Shown here: positions 36,043 to 44,404 of the stretch, one piece after another | Layout: each line of letters begins with the position of its first letter | How positions within the stretch are numbered: the first letter of the stretch is position 1 | Assembly (NCBI RefSeq): GCF_023702635.1 | Contig: NZ_CP098455.1 | Span: forward strand, 2,728,001 to 2,792,000 | DNA: 64,000 bases | Direction of reading: 5' to 3' | DNA from: Spongiibacter taiwanensis | GTDB taxonomy: Bacteria > Pseudomonadota > Gammaproteobacteria > Pseudomonadales > Spongiibacteraceae | The notes under the pieces: generated by a model | What the model was told of the DNA's origin: nothing | Seen by the model: only the letters and a program-made list of their open reading frames with translations | Database searches by the model: none | Made by a program: the position numbers and the translations under genes

Positions 36043-36522
36043 TTAGCTGTCGACGCTGCCGATCATTGACTGCTGGTAGTTCTGGATGCCGACTTTGTCG
36101 ATCAGTCCCAACTGGGTTTCCAGCCAGTCAATGTGCTCTTCCTCTGAGGACAGGATTTCCTCGAGCAAGTCCCGACTGCCGTAATCGGCCACGGTTTCGC
36201 AGTATTTGATGCCATCTTTAAGGTCGGGCACGGCCTTAAGTTCCAGCGCCAGATCGCACTCGAGCATTTCCTTGGTGTTTTCGCCGATGAGCAGTTTTCC
36301 GAGATCCTGAAGGTTGGGTATTCCCTCCAGAAACAAAATCCGCTCAATCAGCTTGTCGGCGTGCTTCATCTCGTCGATGGATTCGTGGTATTCGATATCG
36401 GCCAGCTCTTTCAGGCCCCAGTCCTTGAACATGCGGGAGTGCAGGAAGTACTGGTTGATAGCAATCAGCTCATTGCCAAGGGCTTTGTTGAGATGGGCGA
36501 TGACTTGGGAGTCGCCTTTCAT
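36043..36522 (-). CDS. bfr: Bacterioferritin
   Basis: A 159-residue haem-containing ferritin that stores iron in a 24-mer. Ferroxidase ligands appear at Glu18 ([10 protein letters not shown]), Glu51 and His54 ([13 protein letters not shown]), Glu94 (LALELK) and Glu/His near 127-130 (SSEEEHIDW), and the haem-binding Met52 is in IDEMKH. It begins [17 protein letters not shown] like E. coli Bfr; an upstream frame to 36552 is not conserved. The bfd gene lies 137 bases upstream on the same strand. Confidence 0.95.
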   Translation of the reverse strand: MKGDSQVIAHLNKALGNELIAINQYFLHSRMFKDWGLKELADIEYHESIDEMKHADKLIERILFLEGIPNLQDLGKLLIGENTKEMLECDLALELKAVPDLKDGIKYCETVADYGSRDLLEEILSSEEEHIDWLETQLGLIDKVGIQNYQQSMIGSVDS

Positions 36523-36624
36523 GATAGGTGTCCTTCTCGTCTGTGTTCGCAACAGACGCCAGTGTGCACCCAGTTGTGGTAGTGGTCAAGCTAAGTGTTT
36601 GATTTTTAAAGTAAATGTAAAGAA

Positions 36625-36643
36625 AAAGCCAATCGTTCTCAAT
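36625..36643 (-). promoter_or_regulatory. Weak Fur-box-like site upstream of bfr
   Basis: Reverse-strand ATTGAGAACGATTGGCTTT matches the Fur 9-1-9 pattern at 13 of 18 positions, about 103 bases before the bfr ATG in the bfd-bfr spacer. Confidence 0.3.
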
Positions 36644-36659
36644 GCGGTTTCGATCGCGT

Positions 36660-36857
36660 TTAGGCCACCGCGTAGCAAAGATCTGGATTAAAGTTGCTCA
36701 GGTGGTCGTTGTAGACCTGGCGAGCGAGGGCGCCGCATTTGCCGCACTGGCTGGCGAGTTCAAGTTCACGGCGGAGCTGGCGAAAGCTCTGGGCGCCGTT
36801 ATCTACAGCGTCGCGGATATGCTTGTCAGTGATGCCTTTGCAGAGACAGACGTACAT
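36660..36857 (-). CDS. bfd: Bacterioferritin-associated ferredoxin
   Basis: A 65-residue [2Fe-2S] protein that reduces bacterioferritin iron for release. The four ligands are Cys4 and Cys6 (MYVCLCKGITD) and Cys38 and Cys41 (SQCGKCG), the BFD pattern. It is followed by bfr on the same strand and preceded by a good Fur-box-like site, as expected for iron-starvation induction. Confidence 0.93.
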   Translation of the reverse strand: MYVCLCKGITDKHIRDAVDNGAQSFRQLRRELELASQCGKCGALARQVYNDHLSNFNPDLCYAVA

Positions 36858-36906
36858 TTTTGGTGAAACTCTCGCCAGTTGCGTTGGAGTTTCAAAAGTT
36901 AATAGA

Positions 36907-36925
36907 AATGAGAATGCTTGTCAAT
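36907..36925 (-). promoter_or_regulatory. Fur-box-like site upstream of bfd
   Basis: AATGAGAATGCTTGTCAAT matches the Fur pattern AATGAGAAT-N-ATTCTCATT at 15 of 18 positions, with a perfect left half. It lies 50 bases upstream of the bfd start codon. Confidence 0.65.
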
Positions 36926-37012
36926 TGGCATTGCGTGACTTTGTTGTCATGTTTCGGTGGCGGTGGAATTCAGGGCTGTTGTTGCGCAGAAAATGACGCG
37001 GCCAGAATGCAG

Positions 37013-37045
37013 AAAGGCCCGGCATGCTTGGCATGCCGGGCCTTT
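37013..37045. terminator. Strong hairpin between the peroxiredoxin and bfd genes
   Basis: AAAGGCCCGGCATGC and GCATGCCGGGCCTTT pair perfectly (15 bp) around TTG. It lies 40 bases after the peroxiredoxin stop codon on the minus strand. Confidence 0.8.
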
Positions 37046-37084
37046 GCGGGAGTAAGCTGGGCGGCGGGCCGCCCGGGCTATTCC

Positions 37085-37687
37085 TTACAGTTTGTCGGAG
37101 TTCTCAGACAGGTAAGCAGCCACACCGTCGGGGGTGGCGCTCATGCCTTTGTCGCCCTTGTTCCAGCCGGCAGGGCATACTTCGCCGTGCTCTTCGTGGA
37201 ATTGCAGCGCTTCAACCAGACGCACCAGCTCGTCAACGTTGCGGCCCAGGGGCAGGTCGTTGATCAGCTGTGAGCGCACCATGCCTTCTTTGTCGATCAG
37301 GAATGCGCCGCGGAAGGCAACGCCGCCATCGGCTTCTACGTCGTAGGCGCGGCAGATGTCGTGACGAACGTCAGCGGCCATGGTGTAAGTCACCGGACCG
37401 ATGCCGCCATCTTTAACCGCAGTGTTGCGCCAGGCGTTGTGGGTAAATTGAGAATCGATGGAAACAGAAATCACTTCCACACCCAGTTCACGGAATTTGT
37501 CCATGCGGTGATCCAGGGCGATCAGCTCCGAGGGGCAAACAAAGGTGAAGTCCAGAGGGTAGAAAAACAGCAGACCGTACTTGCCTTTAATGGCCTCGCT
37601 CAGAGTAAAGCTGTCGACGATTTCGCCATTGCCCAGCACGGCTGCGCAGGTAAAATCTGGTGCTGGTTTACCAACTAAAACTCCCAT
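37085..37687 (-). CDS. 2-Cys peroxiredoxin (AhpC/Prx type)
   Basis: A 200-residue thiol peroxidase reducing H2O2 and organic hydroperoxides. The peroxidatic Cys lies in FYPLDFTFVCPSE (about 42-54) and the resolving Cys in GEVCPAGW near residue 172, so it is a typical 2-Cys enzyme with a YF-like C-terminal tail. It sits beside bfd/bfr and sodB, consistent with iron-linked oxidative-stress defence. No AhpF partner is present. Confidence 0.92.
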   Translation of the reverse strand: MGVLVGKPAPDFTCAAVLGNGEIVDSFTLSEAIKGKYGLLFFYPLDFTFVCPSELIALDHRMDKFRELGVEVISVSIDSQFTHNAWRNTAVKDGGIGPVTYTMAADVRHDICRAYDVEADGGVAFRGAFLIDKEGMVRSQLINDLPLGRNVDELVRLVEALQFHEEHGEVCPAGWNKGDKGMSATPDGVAAYLSENSDKL

Positions 37688-37905
37688 GTGTAACCTCCAT
37701 TTTCGGTCTTAGATAATGAGCAAAATGCTCTATTTATAGAATATAAATCAGGGCATTAATCATACACGGGGCCTACAATCGAGCCCATTGAAATTTCTAA
37801 TGGTCGCGATAGTTTCTTGCTATTTTGGCCGTGTCCCGGCGATGCTTGTTGCCCTGCTTGTTGCAAAAGATTTCGCGCTGCAAAAACCAAAATTTTGCTG
37901 GCGAT

Positions 37906-37943
37906 AAAAAACCCCAACGCACGGTTGTACGTCGGGGTTTTTA
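37906..37943 (-). terminator. Intrinsic terminator after sodB
   Basis: AAAAACCCC...GGGGTTTTT with an inner ACG/CGT pair forms a hairpin whose minus-strand exit is a T-run, 35-70 bases past the sodB stop. The rest of 37688-37977 shows no gene. Confidence 0.8.
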
Positions 37944-37977
37944 CGTCAGACATCAGGCGTCCAACGATGGGCCGCCT

Positions 37978-38559
37978 TTAGGCGAAATTGGCCGCAGCAA
38001 ACTCCCAGTTGACCAGCGCCCAGAACGCTTCCAGGTACTTGGGGCGAGCGTTGCGGTAGTCAATGTAGTAGGCGTGCTCCCAGACATCGCAAGTGAACAG
38101 CGGCGTGGCGCTGCCTTTCGCGATTGGGGTGTCGGCATCGTCAGTGTTGACGATTTCCAGGCTGCCATCGCTGTTCTTCACCAGCCAGGTCCAGCCGGAG
38201 CCAAAGTTGCCGACGGCTTTGGCGTTGAACGCCGCTTTGAACTCGTCAAAGGAGCCAAAGGTCTTGTCGATGGCTGCTGCCAGGTCACCGGTGGGCGCGC
38301 CGCCGCCGTTGGGGCTCAGGCTGTTCCAGTAGAAAGTGTGGTTCCACACTTGGGCAGCTTGATTGAACAGGACGCCACTGGAGGTCTTGATGATGTCTTC
38401 CAGCGATTTGCCTTCGTACTCGCTGCCGGGCACCAGCTCGTTGAGCTTAGTGACGTAGGCGTTGTGGTGTTTGCCGTGGTGGAAGTCCAGAGTTTCTGCT
38501 GAGATATGGGGCTCGAGCGCAGTTTTGTCATACGGCAGGCCGGGTAGTTCAAAAGCCAT
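37978..38559 (-). CDS. sodB: Iron superoxide dismutase
   Basis: A 193-residue Fe-SOD. Metal ligands are His27 (LDFHHGKHHNAYV), His74 (AAQVWNHTFYWNSL), and Asp and His in TCDVWEHAYYIDYRN near 157-161. The AAQVWNHTFYWNSL motif with Gln69 indicates the iron rather than the manganese type. The protein begins MAFELPGLPYDK like other SodB proteins. Confidence 0.95.
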   Translation of the reverse strand: MAFELPGLPYDKTALEPHISAETLDFHHGKHHNAYVTKLNELVPGSEYEGKSLEDIIKTSSGVLFNQAAQVWNHTFYWNSLSPNGGGAPTGDLAAAIDKTFGSFDEFKAAFNAKAVGNFGSGWTWLVKNSDGSLEIVNTDDADTPIAKGSATPLFTCDVWEHAYYIDYRNARPKYLEAFWALVNWEFAAANFA

Positions 38560-38653
38560 GAGTGTCTCTCCTAGATCTTCGGTTTTAGTGAAAAGTCGCG
38601 ATGTTTTGCAAGAGTAATGCAGCGCCTTTCCCGATGCGAGTGTCTCCGTCTCG

Positions 38654-39280
38654 CTAGGGCCAGCGCCAGCCGCCTAGTTGTTGCCAGCGGTTGACGATTT
38701 GACAAAACAACTCGGCGGTTTTCTCCGCATCGTAGGCAGCGCTGTGTGCCGAGCTGTTATCAAATTCGATATCTGCCAATTGGCAGGCCTTGGCCAGCAC
38801 GGTGTGACCAAAGGCCAGGCCGGCCAGACTGGCGGTATCCATGACCGAGAAGGGGTGGAACGGATTGCGCTTAATGCCGCATCGTTCGACGGCGGCCATC
38901 ATAAAGCCGAGGTCGAAATGAGCATTGTGGCCAACCAGCACCGCCCGGGTACAGTCATGGGCTTTTACCTGTTGGCGAATCCGCTTTAGCAGCTCGCCAA
39001 TGACGGTCACTTCTTTCTGCGCCTGTCTTAGGGGGTTGTGGGGGTCGATGCCGGTGAATTCAAGGGCGGATTGCTCCAGATTTGCGCCCGGAAACGGTTC
39101 AACATGATAGCTCACCGTTTCGTCGGGCTCGATCTGACCGGCGTCGTCCATCCGCAGCAGAGTGGCGGCGATTTCCAGAATACCGTCGGTCTTGGCGTTG
39201 AAGCCGCCGGTTTCGATATCCACCACGACCGGAAGAAAACCCCGGAAGCGCTGTGCAATCATCGATTTGCCTTCATCCAT
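38654..39280 (-). CDS. rnt: Ribonuclease T
   Basis: A 208-residue DEDDh 3'-5' exoribonuclease for tRNA end turnover and 3' trimming of stable RNAs. It shows Exo I VVDIETGGF, Exo II GHNAHFDLGF, and Exo III HSAAYDAEKTAELF with the catalytic His. Its ATG overlaps the pyrC stop (TGATG), so translation is coupled to pyrC. Confidence 0.93.
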   Translation of the reverse strand: MDEGKSMIAQRFRGFLPVVVDIETGGFNAKTDGILEIAATLLRMDDAGQIEPDETVSYHVEPFPGANLEQSALEFTGIDPHNPLRQAQKEVTVIGELLKRIRQQVKAHDCTRAVLVGHNAHFDLGFMMAAVERCGIKRNPFHPFSVMDTASLAGLAFGHTVLAKACQLADIEFDNSSAHSAAYDAEKTAELFCQIVNRWQQLGGWRWP

Positions 39281-40320
39281 CAGGATTGGCTCACCTGCCA
39301 GTGAAGGGTTTCACCTGCCCGCAGCGGGCGAATAATGTCGCCGCCGAAAGGCAATTCCAGCGGCGCCGTCCAGTCCTGCTTCACCAGAGTAATGGTGTCG
39401 CTGTTGCGCGGCAGGCCGTAAAAATCCGGGCCGAAGTGGCTGGCAAAGCCCTCCAGCTTGTCCAGCGCGCCAGCTTCTTCAAAGGCCTCGGCGTAAAGCT
39501 CAATGGCGGCGAAGGCGGTGTAACACCCGGCGCAACCGCAGTCGGTCTCTTTGCGACCTTTGGCGTGGGGCGCCGAGTCGGTGCCCAAAAAGAATTTGTG
39601 GCTGCCCGAGGTGGCTGCCTTGATCAGTGCGGCCTGGTGGGTGTTGCGCTTGAGAATGGGCAGACAGTAAAAATGCGGCCGAATACCGCCGGCCAGCATA
39701 TGGTTGCGGTTGTACAAAAGGTGGTGGGCGGTAATGGTCGCTGCGACATTGGCCGGGGCGCCGTTGACAAAATCGGCGGCCTCGGCGGTGGTGATATGTT
39801 CAAGCACGACTTTCAACTGGGGGAAGGCCTCGACGATGGGTCTTAGTTTTTCATCCAGAAAACGCGCTTCGCGATCGAAAATATCAATGTGGTTGTCGGT
39901 GACCTCACCGTGCACCAGCAACGGCAGGCCATGCTCTTCCATTGCCGCCAGCACTGGGTAGAGCTTCTCGATGCTGGTTACCCCAGAGTCGGAGTTGGTG
40001 GTGGCTCCGGCCGGGTACAATTTGGCGGCAAAGACCACCTCGGACGCGGCGGCCTCGGCAATGTCCTCGGCAGAGGTATTGTCGGTGAGGTAGAGCACCA
40101 TCAACGGTTGAAAGGTGTGGGCGCGCTGGGGCAAGGATTGCAGAATGCGCTGCCGGTAGCCCTCTGCCTCGGCCAGATTACGCACTGGCGGGGTGAGGTT
40201 GGGCATGATGATCGCCCGGGCAAAGTATCGGCTGATGTCGCTGGTGGTATGGGGAAGAACGTCGCCGTCGCGAAGGTGTACGTGCCAATCGTCGGGGCGG
40301 GTAAGGGTCAGGGTTTGCAT
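39280..40320 (-). CDS. pyrC: Dihydroorotase
   Basis: A 346-residue class-II dihydroorotase for pyrimidine synthesis. Zinc ligands appear as His13 and His15 ([11 protein letters not shown]), the carbamylated Lys in [15 protein letters not shown], His in LLVHGEVTD and [10 protein letters not shown], and Asp in [10 protein letters not shown]. Length and motifs match E. coli PyrC. It is first of the pyrC-rnt operon. Confidence 0.95.
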   Translation of the reverse strand: MQTLTLTRPDDWHVHLRDGDVLPHTTSDISRYFARAIIMPNLTPPVRNLAEAEGYRQRILQSLPQRAHTFQPLMVLYLTDNTSAEDIAEAAASEVVFAAKLYPAGATTNSDSGVTSIEKLYPVLAAMEEHGLPLLVHGEVTDNHIDIFDREARFLDEKLRPIVEAFPQLKVVLEHITTAEAADFVNGAPANVAATITAHHLLYNRNHMLAGGIRPHFYCLPILKRNTHQAALIKAATSGSHKFFLGTDSAPHAKGRKETDCGCAGCYTAFAAIELYAEAFEEAGALDKLEGFASHFGPDFYGLPRNSDTITLVKQDWTAPLELPFGGDIIRPLRAGETLHWQVSQS

Positions 40321-40399
40321 AGAGCGCCTTAATTTTGTCTGCCGCGAATGCTACCCCATTTGGGCGGCTAATTCATCTTCGGCGGGCCCAGAACGGGCA

Positions 40400-40987
40400 T
40401 TAGCGGGCCTTTTGCAGTACTTCAATGTGGGTGACCTGGCCATTGCGCAAGATCACCGCGCGCCGAAATTGCCCTGCGCCAAATTCAAAGACCCACTCCA
40501 GGGCCGGCGCATAGCCGGGTGCGATGGCAACGGTTTGCTGGTTGTCGAGAAGGTATCCCTGCCATAAAAACCGCCGGGCCAAAGGTTGGCCGCAGCGCGC
40601 CTGCACCTCAAATTCCGATTGTCCGAGGGCCAGATCACCCGGCTGACATTGGCGCGTGAGGGTGGTTTCTGGCATTCCCCGGCCAAGCCGCTCGATGGCG
40701 ATCACTTCATCATTGCGCAGCACCATGCGCCTGACAAAGGACTGGCTGCCGGGATTGTAGTACCAGTGATGCTCCTCAAAGGGGAGCCGATGGTCGCCCA
40801 GCACGCGCAGCGGATAGCTGGCGGAGTAGTCCGGGTCACCGCAGCGCTCAATGATCTCAAAGCCGCGCATGCCCTCGGTGACCAGGCGGGAGCCGCAGCG
40901 AAAATCGGCCAGGGCTGGCGCCGCTGCGGCAAAGGCCAGCGACAGCGCGAGAGGGTGGAGCCGGCGATGGGTGGTGGTAGCCGTCAT
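40400..40987 (-). CDS. DUF2845 secreted protein with two internal repeats
   Basis: A 195-residue protein with a signal peptide (LSLAFAAAAPALA) and two DUF2845-type repeats. The first runs FRCGSRLV...ERCGDPDY...FVRRMVLRNDEVIAIE (about 28-100) and the second CQPGDLALGQSEFEVQARCGQP...FRRAVILRNGQVTHIE (about 115-190). Each repeat holds two Cys, likely disulfide-bonded in the periplasm. Function is unknown. Confidence 0.8.
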   Translation of the reverse strand: MTATTTHRRLHPLALSLAFAAAAPALADFRCGSRLVTEGMRGFEIIERCGDPDYSASYPLRVLGDHRLPFEEHHWYYNPGSQSFVRRMVLRNDEVIAIERLGRGMPETTLTRQCQPGDLALGQSEFEVQARCGQPLARRFLWQGYLLDNQQTVAIAPGYAPALEWVFEFGAGQFRRAVILRNGQVTHIEVLQKAR

Positions 40988-41139
40988 TGTGCGATACCCC
41001 GGTGGCGCCAGTGCGGCGCGAAGTTAGCCAGTGTACGCCGAATGACACCAGCACGGCTTTTTGGGTGGTGTTGTTGATTAAGCGTCGGGAGAAAAAGGCC
41101 CGCCCCGGTGCCTGCGGGCGGGTCAGGCGGGGAAAGCGG

Positions 41140-41439
41140 CTATTTGCTGCTGGCCATCGCGGGAGCGTCGACCTCGAGCGCCTCGCGGTTGTCTTCGACA
41201 ATGCTTTGTCCTATGCCCGGAACCTCCACCAGCTCTGCTGGGCTTTTAAAGGGGCCGTTGGCCTCCCGGTAGCTCACAATTGCCTCGGCCCGTTTGGGGC
41301 CAATACCCTTGAGGGTTTGCAGCTCTTCGGCGGTGGCAGTGTTGATATCCAGTGCGAGCGCCGCTGGTGCGAGAGTGGTGAAGCTCAGCAGGAGTAAGCA
41401 TGAGGCCAGAATTGGTTTTAATGCGAGGAGAATGTTCAT
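41140..41439 (-). CDS. Small helix-hairpin-helix (ComEA-like) secreted protein
   Basis: A 99-residue protein with a signal peptide ending APAALA and one ComEA-type double helix-hairpin-helix: DINTATAEELQTLKGIGPKRAEAIVSYR (about 32-59) and FKSPAELVEVPGIG (about 65-78). Such proteins bind DNA non-specifically; in competence systems ComEA binds incoming DNA in the periplasm. The ATG at 41439 has AAGGA eight bases upstream, while the ATG at 41445 would be too close to it. No other competence genes are nearby. Confidence 0.85.
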   Translation of the reverse strand: MNILLALKPILASCLLLLSFTTLAPAALALDINTATAEELQTLKGIGPKRAEAIVSYREANGPFKSPAELVEVPGIGQSIVEDNREALEVDAPAMASSK

Positions 41440-41635
41440 CGTCATGGTCCTTATGGTGATGAAAAGAGAGCTGCGCACTCCATGTGCGCAATGTAAAGCT
41501 AGTTCAAGGTTGGTTATTGCGCCAGTTTTTGCGGCAGATGCCTTGCCCGAAGCACGGCGCCGATCATACTTTTGCGTCTAGCGGTCAAAAAAAGCCCGGG
41601 GCGAGCCTGGGCTGTGATCGTGGAGTCGCGTAAGC

Positions 41636-42709
41636 TCAGCGGGCCTTGATATCGGTCCACAGTTTATTGATAAAGCGGCGCTCTTTTGCGGTGCGGGCGC
41701 CGATGGTTTCCAGTTTGGTCTGCAGCTCGGCATCCGGGAAGATAGCCGGCACGGCCAGAATCGACTCGTCGATCATTGGCATGGCCGCCACATTGGGGTT
41801 ACCGGTGCCGACCACGTTGGTCAGCTCAGCGGCGTTCTCCGGAATCATCATGAAGTTGATGAACTGATGGGCCAGCTCGGGCTCACGTGCCTTTTTGGGG
41901 ATAACCATGTTATCCAGTGCCAGCACGCCGCCTTGCTTGGGCATCACGAAGCTGACGCTAAAGTCGCGGCCGGCATCGGCGGCATCCACCCGGGCCTGGA
42001 ACATATCACTGGAATAGCCGTGGGCAACCCAGATGTTGCCGACGGTCAGTTCTTTAATGTAGCTGGATGAGTTGAACGCAGCCCAGTAGGGCTTGGCTTT
42101 CAGAATGACCGCTTGGGCTTCTTTCAGGTGTTTTTCATCGGTGTCATTGATCGAGTAGCCCAGATATTTGAGGGCCGCTGCAAACAACTCTTCAGAGTCG
42201 TCCATGACGGTCACTTTGCCCTTGATTTTGGCCAGTACCGCGGGGTCGAAAATAATCGACCAGTCGGCGGGGTTCAGGCCCAGTTCCTTGATCTTGTTTT
42301 CGTTGTAACCGATCAGGGTGGTGGTGAAAGCATAGGGCAGGGAGAACTGGTTACCCTTGTCGTAGGCTTTGTCCATGTAGCCGGGTGACATGTTGCCGAT
42401 GTTGGTCAGCTTGCTCTTGTCCAACGGCATCAAAAAGCCCTGTTTGATCAGCGCTTCGACGGCGTTTTGGGTGGGGATGGCAACATCGTAGTCACCGGCA
42501 CCCGCCAGCAGCTTGGCCATCATCTCCTCGGTAGAGGAGAAGTAATCCTGCACCACTTTACAGCCGCACTGCGCTTCAAAGCGGGCGACGGTATCTTCGG
42601 CAATGTAGTCGTTCCAGTTAAACAGGTGCAACGCCTTTTCCGCCATGGCCATTTGCGAGATAGACACGGACAGACCGCAGAACACCAAACAGCGCATCAA
42701 TTTTTTCAC
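41636..42709 (-). CDS. potD: Spermidine/putrescine-binding periplasmic protein
   Basis: A 357-residue binding protein with a signal peptide (ending QMAMA) and a PotD/PotF fold: LHLFNWNDYIAEDTVARFE near the start, YFSSTEEMMAKLLAG, DVAIPTQNAVEALIKQGF, NKIKELGLNPADWSIIFDP and TVMDDSEELFAAALKYLG. The Trp and Asp residues of the polyamine pocket are present. It is the last gene of a potABCD-type operon, 29 bases after the second permease. Confidence 0.93.
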   Translation of the reverse strand: MKKLMRCLVFCGLSVSISQMAMAEKALHLFNWNDYIAEDTVARFEAQCGCKVVQDYFSSTEEMMAKLLAGAGDYDVAIPTQNAVEALIKQGFLMPLDKSKLTNIGNMSPGYMDKAYDKGNQFSLPYAFTTTLIGYNENKIKELGLNPADWSIIFDPAVLAKIKGKVTVMDDSEELFAAALKYLGYSINDTDEKHLKEAQAVILKAKPYWAAFNSSSYIKELTVGNIWVAHGYSSDMFQARVDAADAGRDFSVSFVMPKQGGVLALDNMVIPKKAREPELAHQFINFMMIPENAAELTNVVGTGNPNVAAMPMIDESILAVPAIFPDAELQTKLETIGARTAKERRFINKLWTDIKAR

Positions 42710-42738
42710 GGTGTTTTCCTTTCAGAGAGGGAGGGGGG

Positions 42739-43506
42739 TTAGCTTCGCAATGCATTGGGTGCGAAGCGGGACAAGGCGGTAATCAGCACCAGCGTCAACA
42801 GCATCAGCAGGGTCGAGACCGCATTCACTTCCGGTGTCACAGCGATTTTCACCATGGAGTAGATCTCCAGCGGGAGGGTTGAGCTGCCAACACCGGCAGT
42901 AAAGAAGGTAATGACAAAATCGTCAATCGACAGGGTAAAGGCCATCATCGCCCCGGCAATAATCCCCGGCATGAGCAGGGGCAGGGTGATCTTGCAGAAG
43001 CCCTGCCAGGGGGTGGCGCCCAGGTCCCGGGCGGCCTCAATCAGGCTCTGGTCCATGCCCGCCATGCGCGATTGCACCGCCAGGGCGACAAAGCCGATAC
43101 AAAAGCTCACGTGGGCCAGAATAATTGAGACGGTGCCCAGCGTGACATTGAACAGAATGAACATCAGCAGCAGGCTGACACCAATCAGAATGTCGGGCAT
43201 GGCAATGGGGCCCAGCACCAGGGTACTGAGCCATTTTTGCCGAAAGCGATGCAAGGCCACGCCGGCAAAGGTGCCAAGCACGGTGGCGATCAGGGCGCTG
43301 GCCGTGGCGATAATGACCGAGTTTGCGGCGGCGGTCAGCATCTCACGGTTGTTAAACAGCTTTTCGTACCACTTCCAGGTAAAACCCACCCACTCGGCAT
43401 TGAGTTTGGAGTCGTTGAAGGAGAAAACGACGACCACCACCAGCGGCAGGTACAAAAACAGGTAGACCAGCCCTGCGACGCCGTAAAGGGCTTTGCTTCT
43501 ATGCAT
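42739..43506 (-). CDS. potC: Polyamine ABC transporter permease (PotC/PotI type)
   Basis: A 255-residue inner-membrane protein with six predicted helices and the EAA loop SLIEAARDLGATPWQGFCKITLPLLMPGI. The ATG at 43506 overlaps the end of the upstream permease gene by eight bases, implying translational coupling; an upstream extension to 43620 is not conserved. Confidence 0.9.
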   Translation of the reverse strand: MHRSKALYGVAGLVYLFLYLPLVVVVVFSFNDSKLNAEWVGFTWKWYEKLFNNREMLTAAANSVIIATASALIATVLGTFAGVALHRFRQKWLSTLVLGPIAMPDILIGVSLLLMFILFNVTLGTVSIILAHVSFCIGFVALAVQSRMAGMDQSLIEAARDLGATPWQGFCKITLPLLMPGIIAGAMMAFTLSIDDFVITFFTAGVGSSTLPLEIYSMVKIAVTPEVNAVSTLLMLLTLVLITALSRFAPNALRS

Positions 43507-44395
43507 TGCCTGCCCCCTTGGGTTGACCAAAGCGGGCCGCCAGTAACACCAGCAGAACGGTGATGGCGGTGAGTACCAGCGACAGTACGCTGCCAAAGGG
43601 CCAGTCCCGGGCCTCAACAAATTGCTGCTTGATCACGTTGCCGATCATGATGCCGTTGGTGCCGCCGAGCAGGTCGGGAATGGCGAAAATCCCCAGCGAT
43701 GGAATGAATACCAGTACCGCACCCGCGTAGATGCCTGGCAGCGACTGGGGCCAGGTAATCAGCCAGAAGCGCTGGCGCCGATTCGCGCCCAGATCCTGGG
43801 CCGCGTCGAGCAGGCGGGTGTCGTGTTTTTCCAGGTTGGCGTACAGCGGCAAAATCATAAAGGGCAGGTGGACATACACCAGGCAAACGATCACCGCGAT
43901 GGGGCTGAACATGAAGCTGATCGGCTCCAAACCCAGCAGGCCGGTGAGCTTGTTGGCGGCCATTGTCAGCGCGCCCTGGGGACTGAAAATAATCATCCAG
44001 GCGTAGATGCGCACCAGAAAATTACTCCAGAAGGGCAGGATCACCAGCAGCAGTAACAAATCCCGATGGCGTTTATGGGCACCGGCAATCATCAGCGCCA
44101 CCGGGTAGGCCATCAGTACACAGATCAAGGTGGTGGCCAGGGCATAGGTGAGCGATTTGACCAGCAGGTTGAGATAAATGGTGCTCTCGAACAGCCGCGC
44201 CCAGTTTTCCAACGTCAGGTCGAGGGTGATGCCGCCGTCTTCAATGTAATACCAGGGCGCCAGACCACCGTACTCGCCGGTATAGCGAAAGGAGGCCAGC
44301 AACATCATCAGGCTGGGCACGGCAAAAAACAGGATCAGGTACGCCGCGGGAGGCAGCGAGATCAGGGCTTTGCTCCAGCGTTCGAGGCGACTCAT
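43499..44395 (-). CDS. potB: Polyamine ABC transporter permease (PotB/PotH type)
   Basis: A 298-residue permease with six membrane helices, beginning with a cytoplasmic segment and the LPPAAYLILFFAVPSLMML helix, and an EAA-type loop LLDAAQDLGANRRQRFWLITWPQ. It forms the channel with the PotC-type protein. Confidence 0.9.
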   Translation of the reverse strand: MSRLERWSKALISLPPAAYLILFFAVPSLMMLLASFRYTGEYGGLAPWYYIEDGGITLDLTLENWARLFESTIYLNLLVKSLTYALATTLICVLMAYPVALMIAGAHKRHRDLLLLLVILPFWSNFLVRIYAWMIIFSPQGALTMAANKLTGLLGLEPISFMFSPIAVIVCLVYVHLPFMILPLYANLEKHDTRLLDAAQDLGANRRQRFWLITWPQSLPGIYAGAVLVFIPSLGIFAIPDLLGGTNGIMIGNVIKQQFVEARDWPFGSVLSLVLTAITVLLVLLAARFGQPKGAGNA

Positions 44396-44404
44396 CGGGG
44401 CGCC

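Noticed and set aside
37756-37953. A 65-codon reverse frame after sodB
   Set aside because: It contains the sodB terminator hairpin and has no conserved features.
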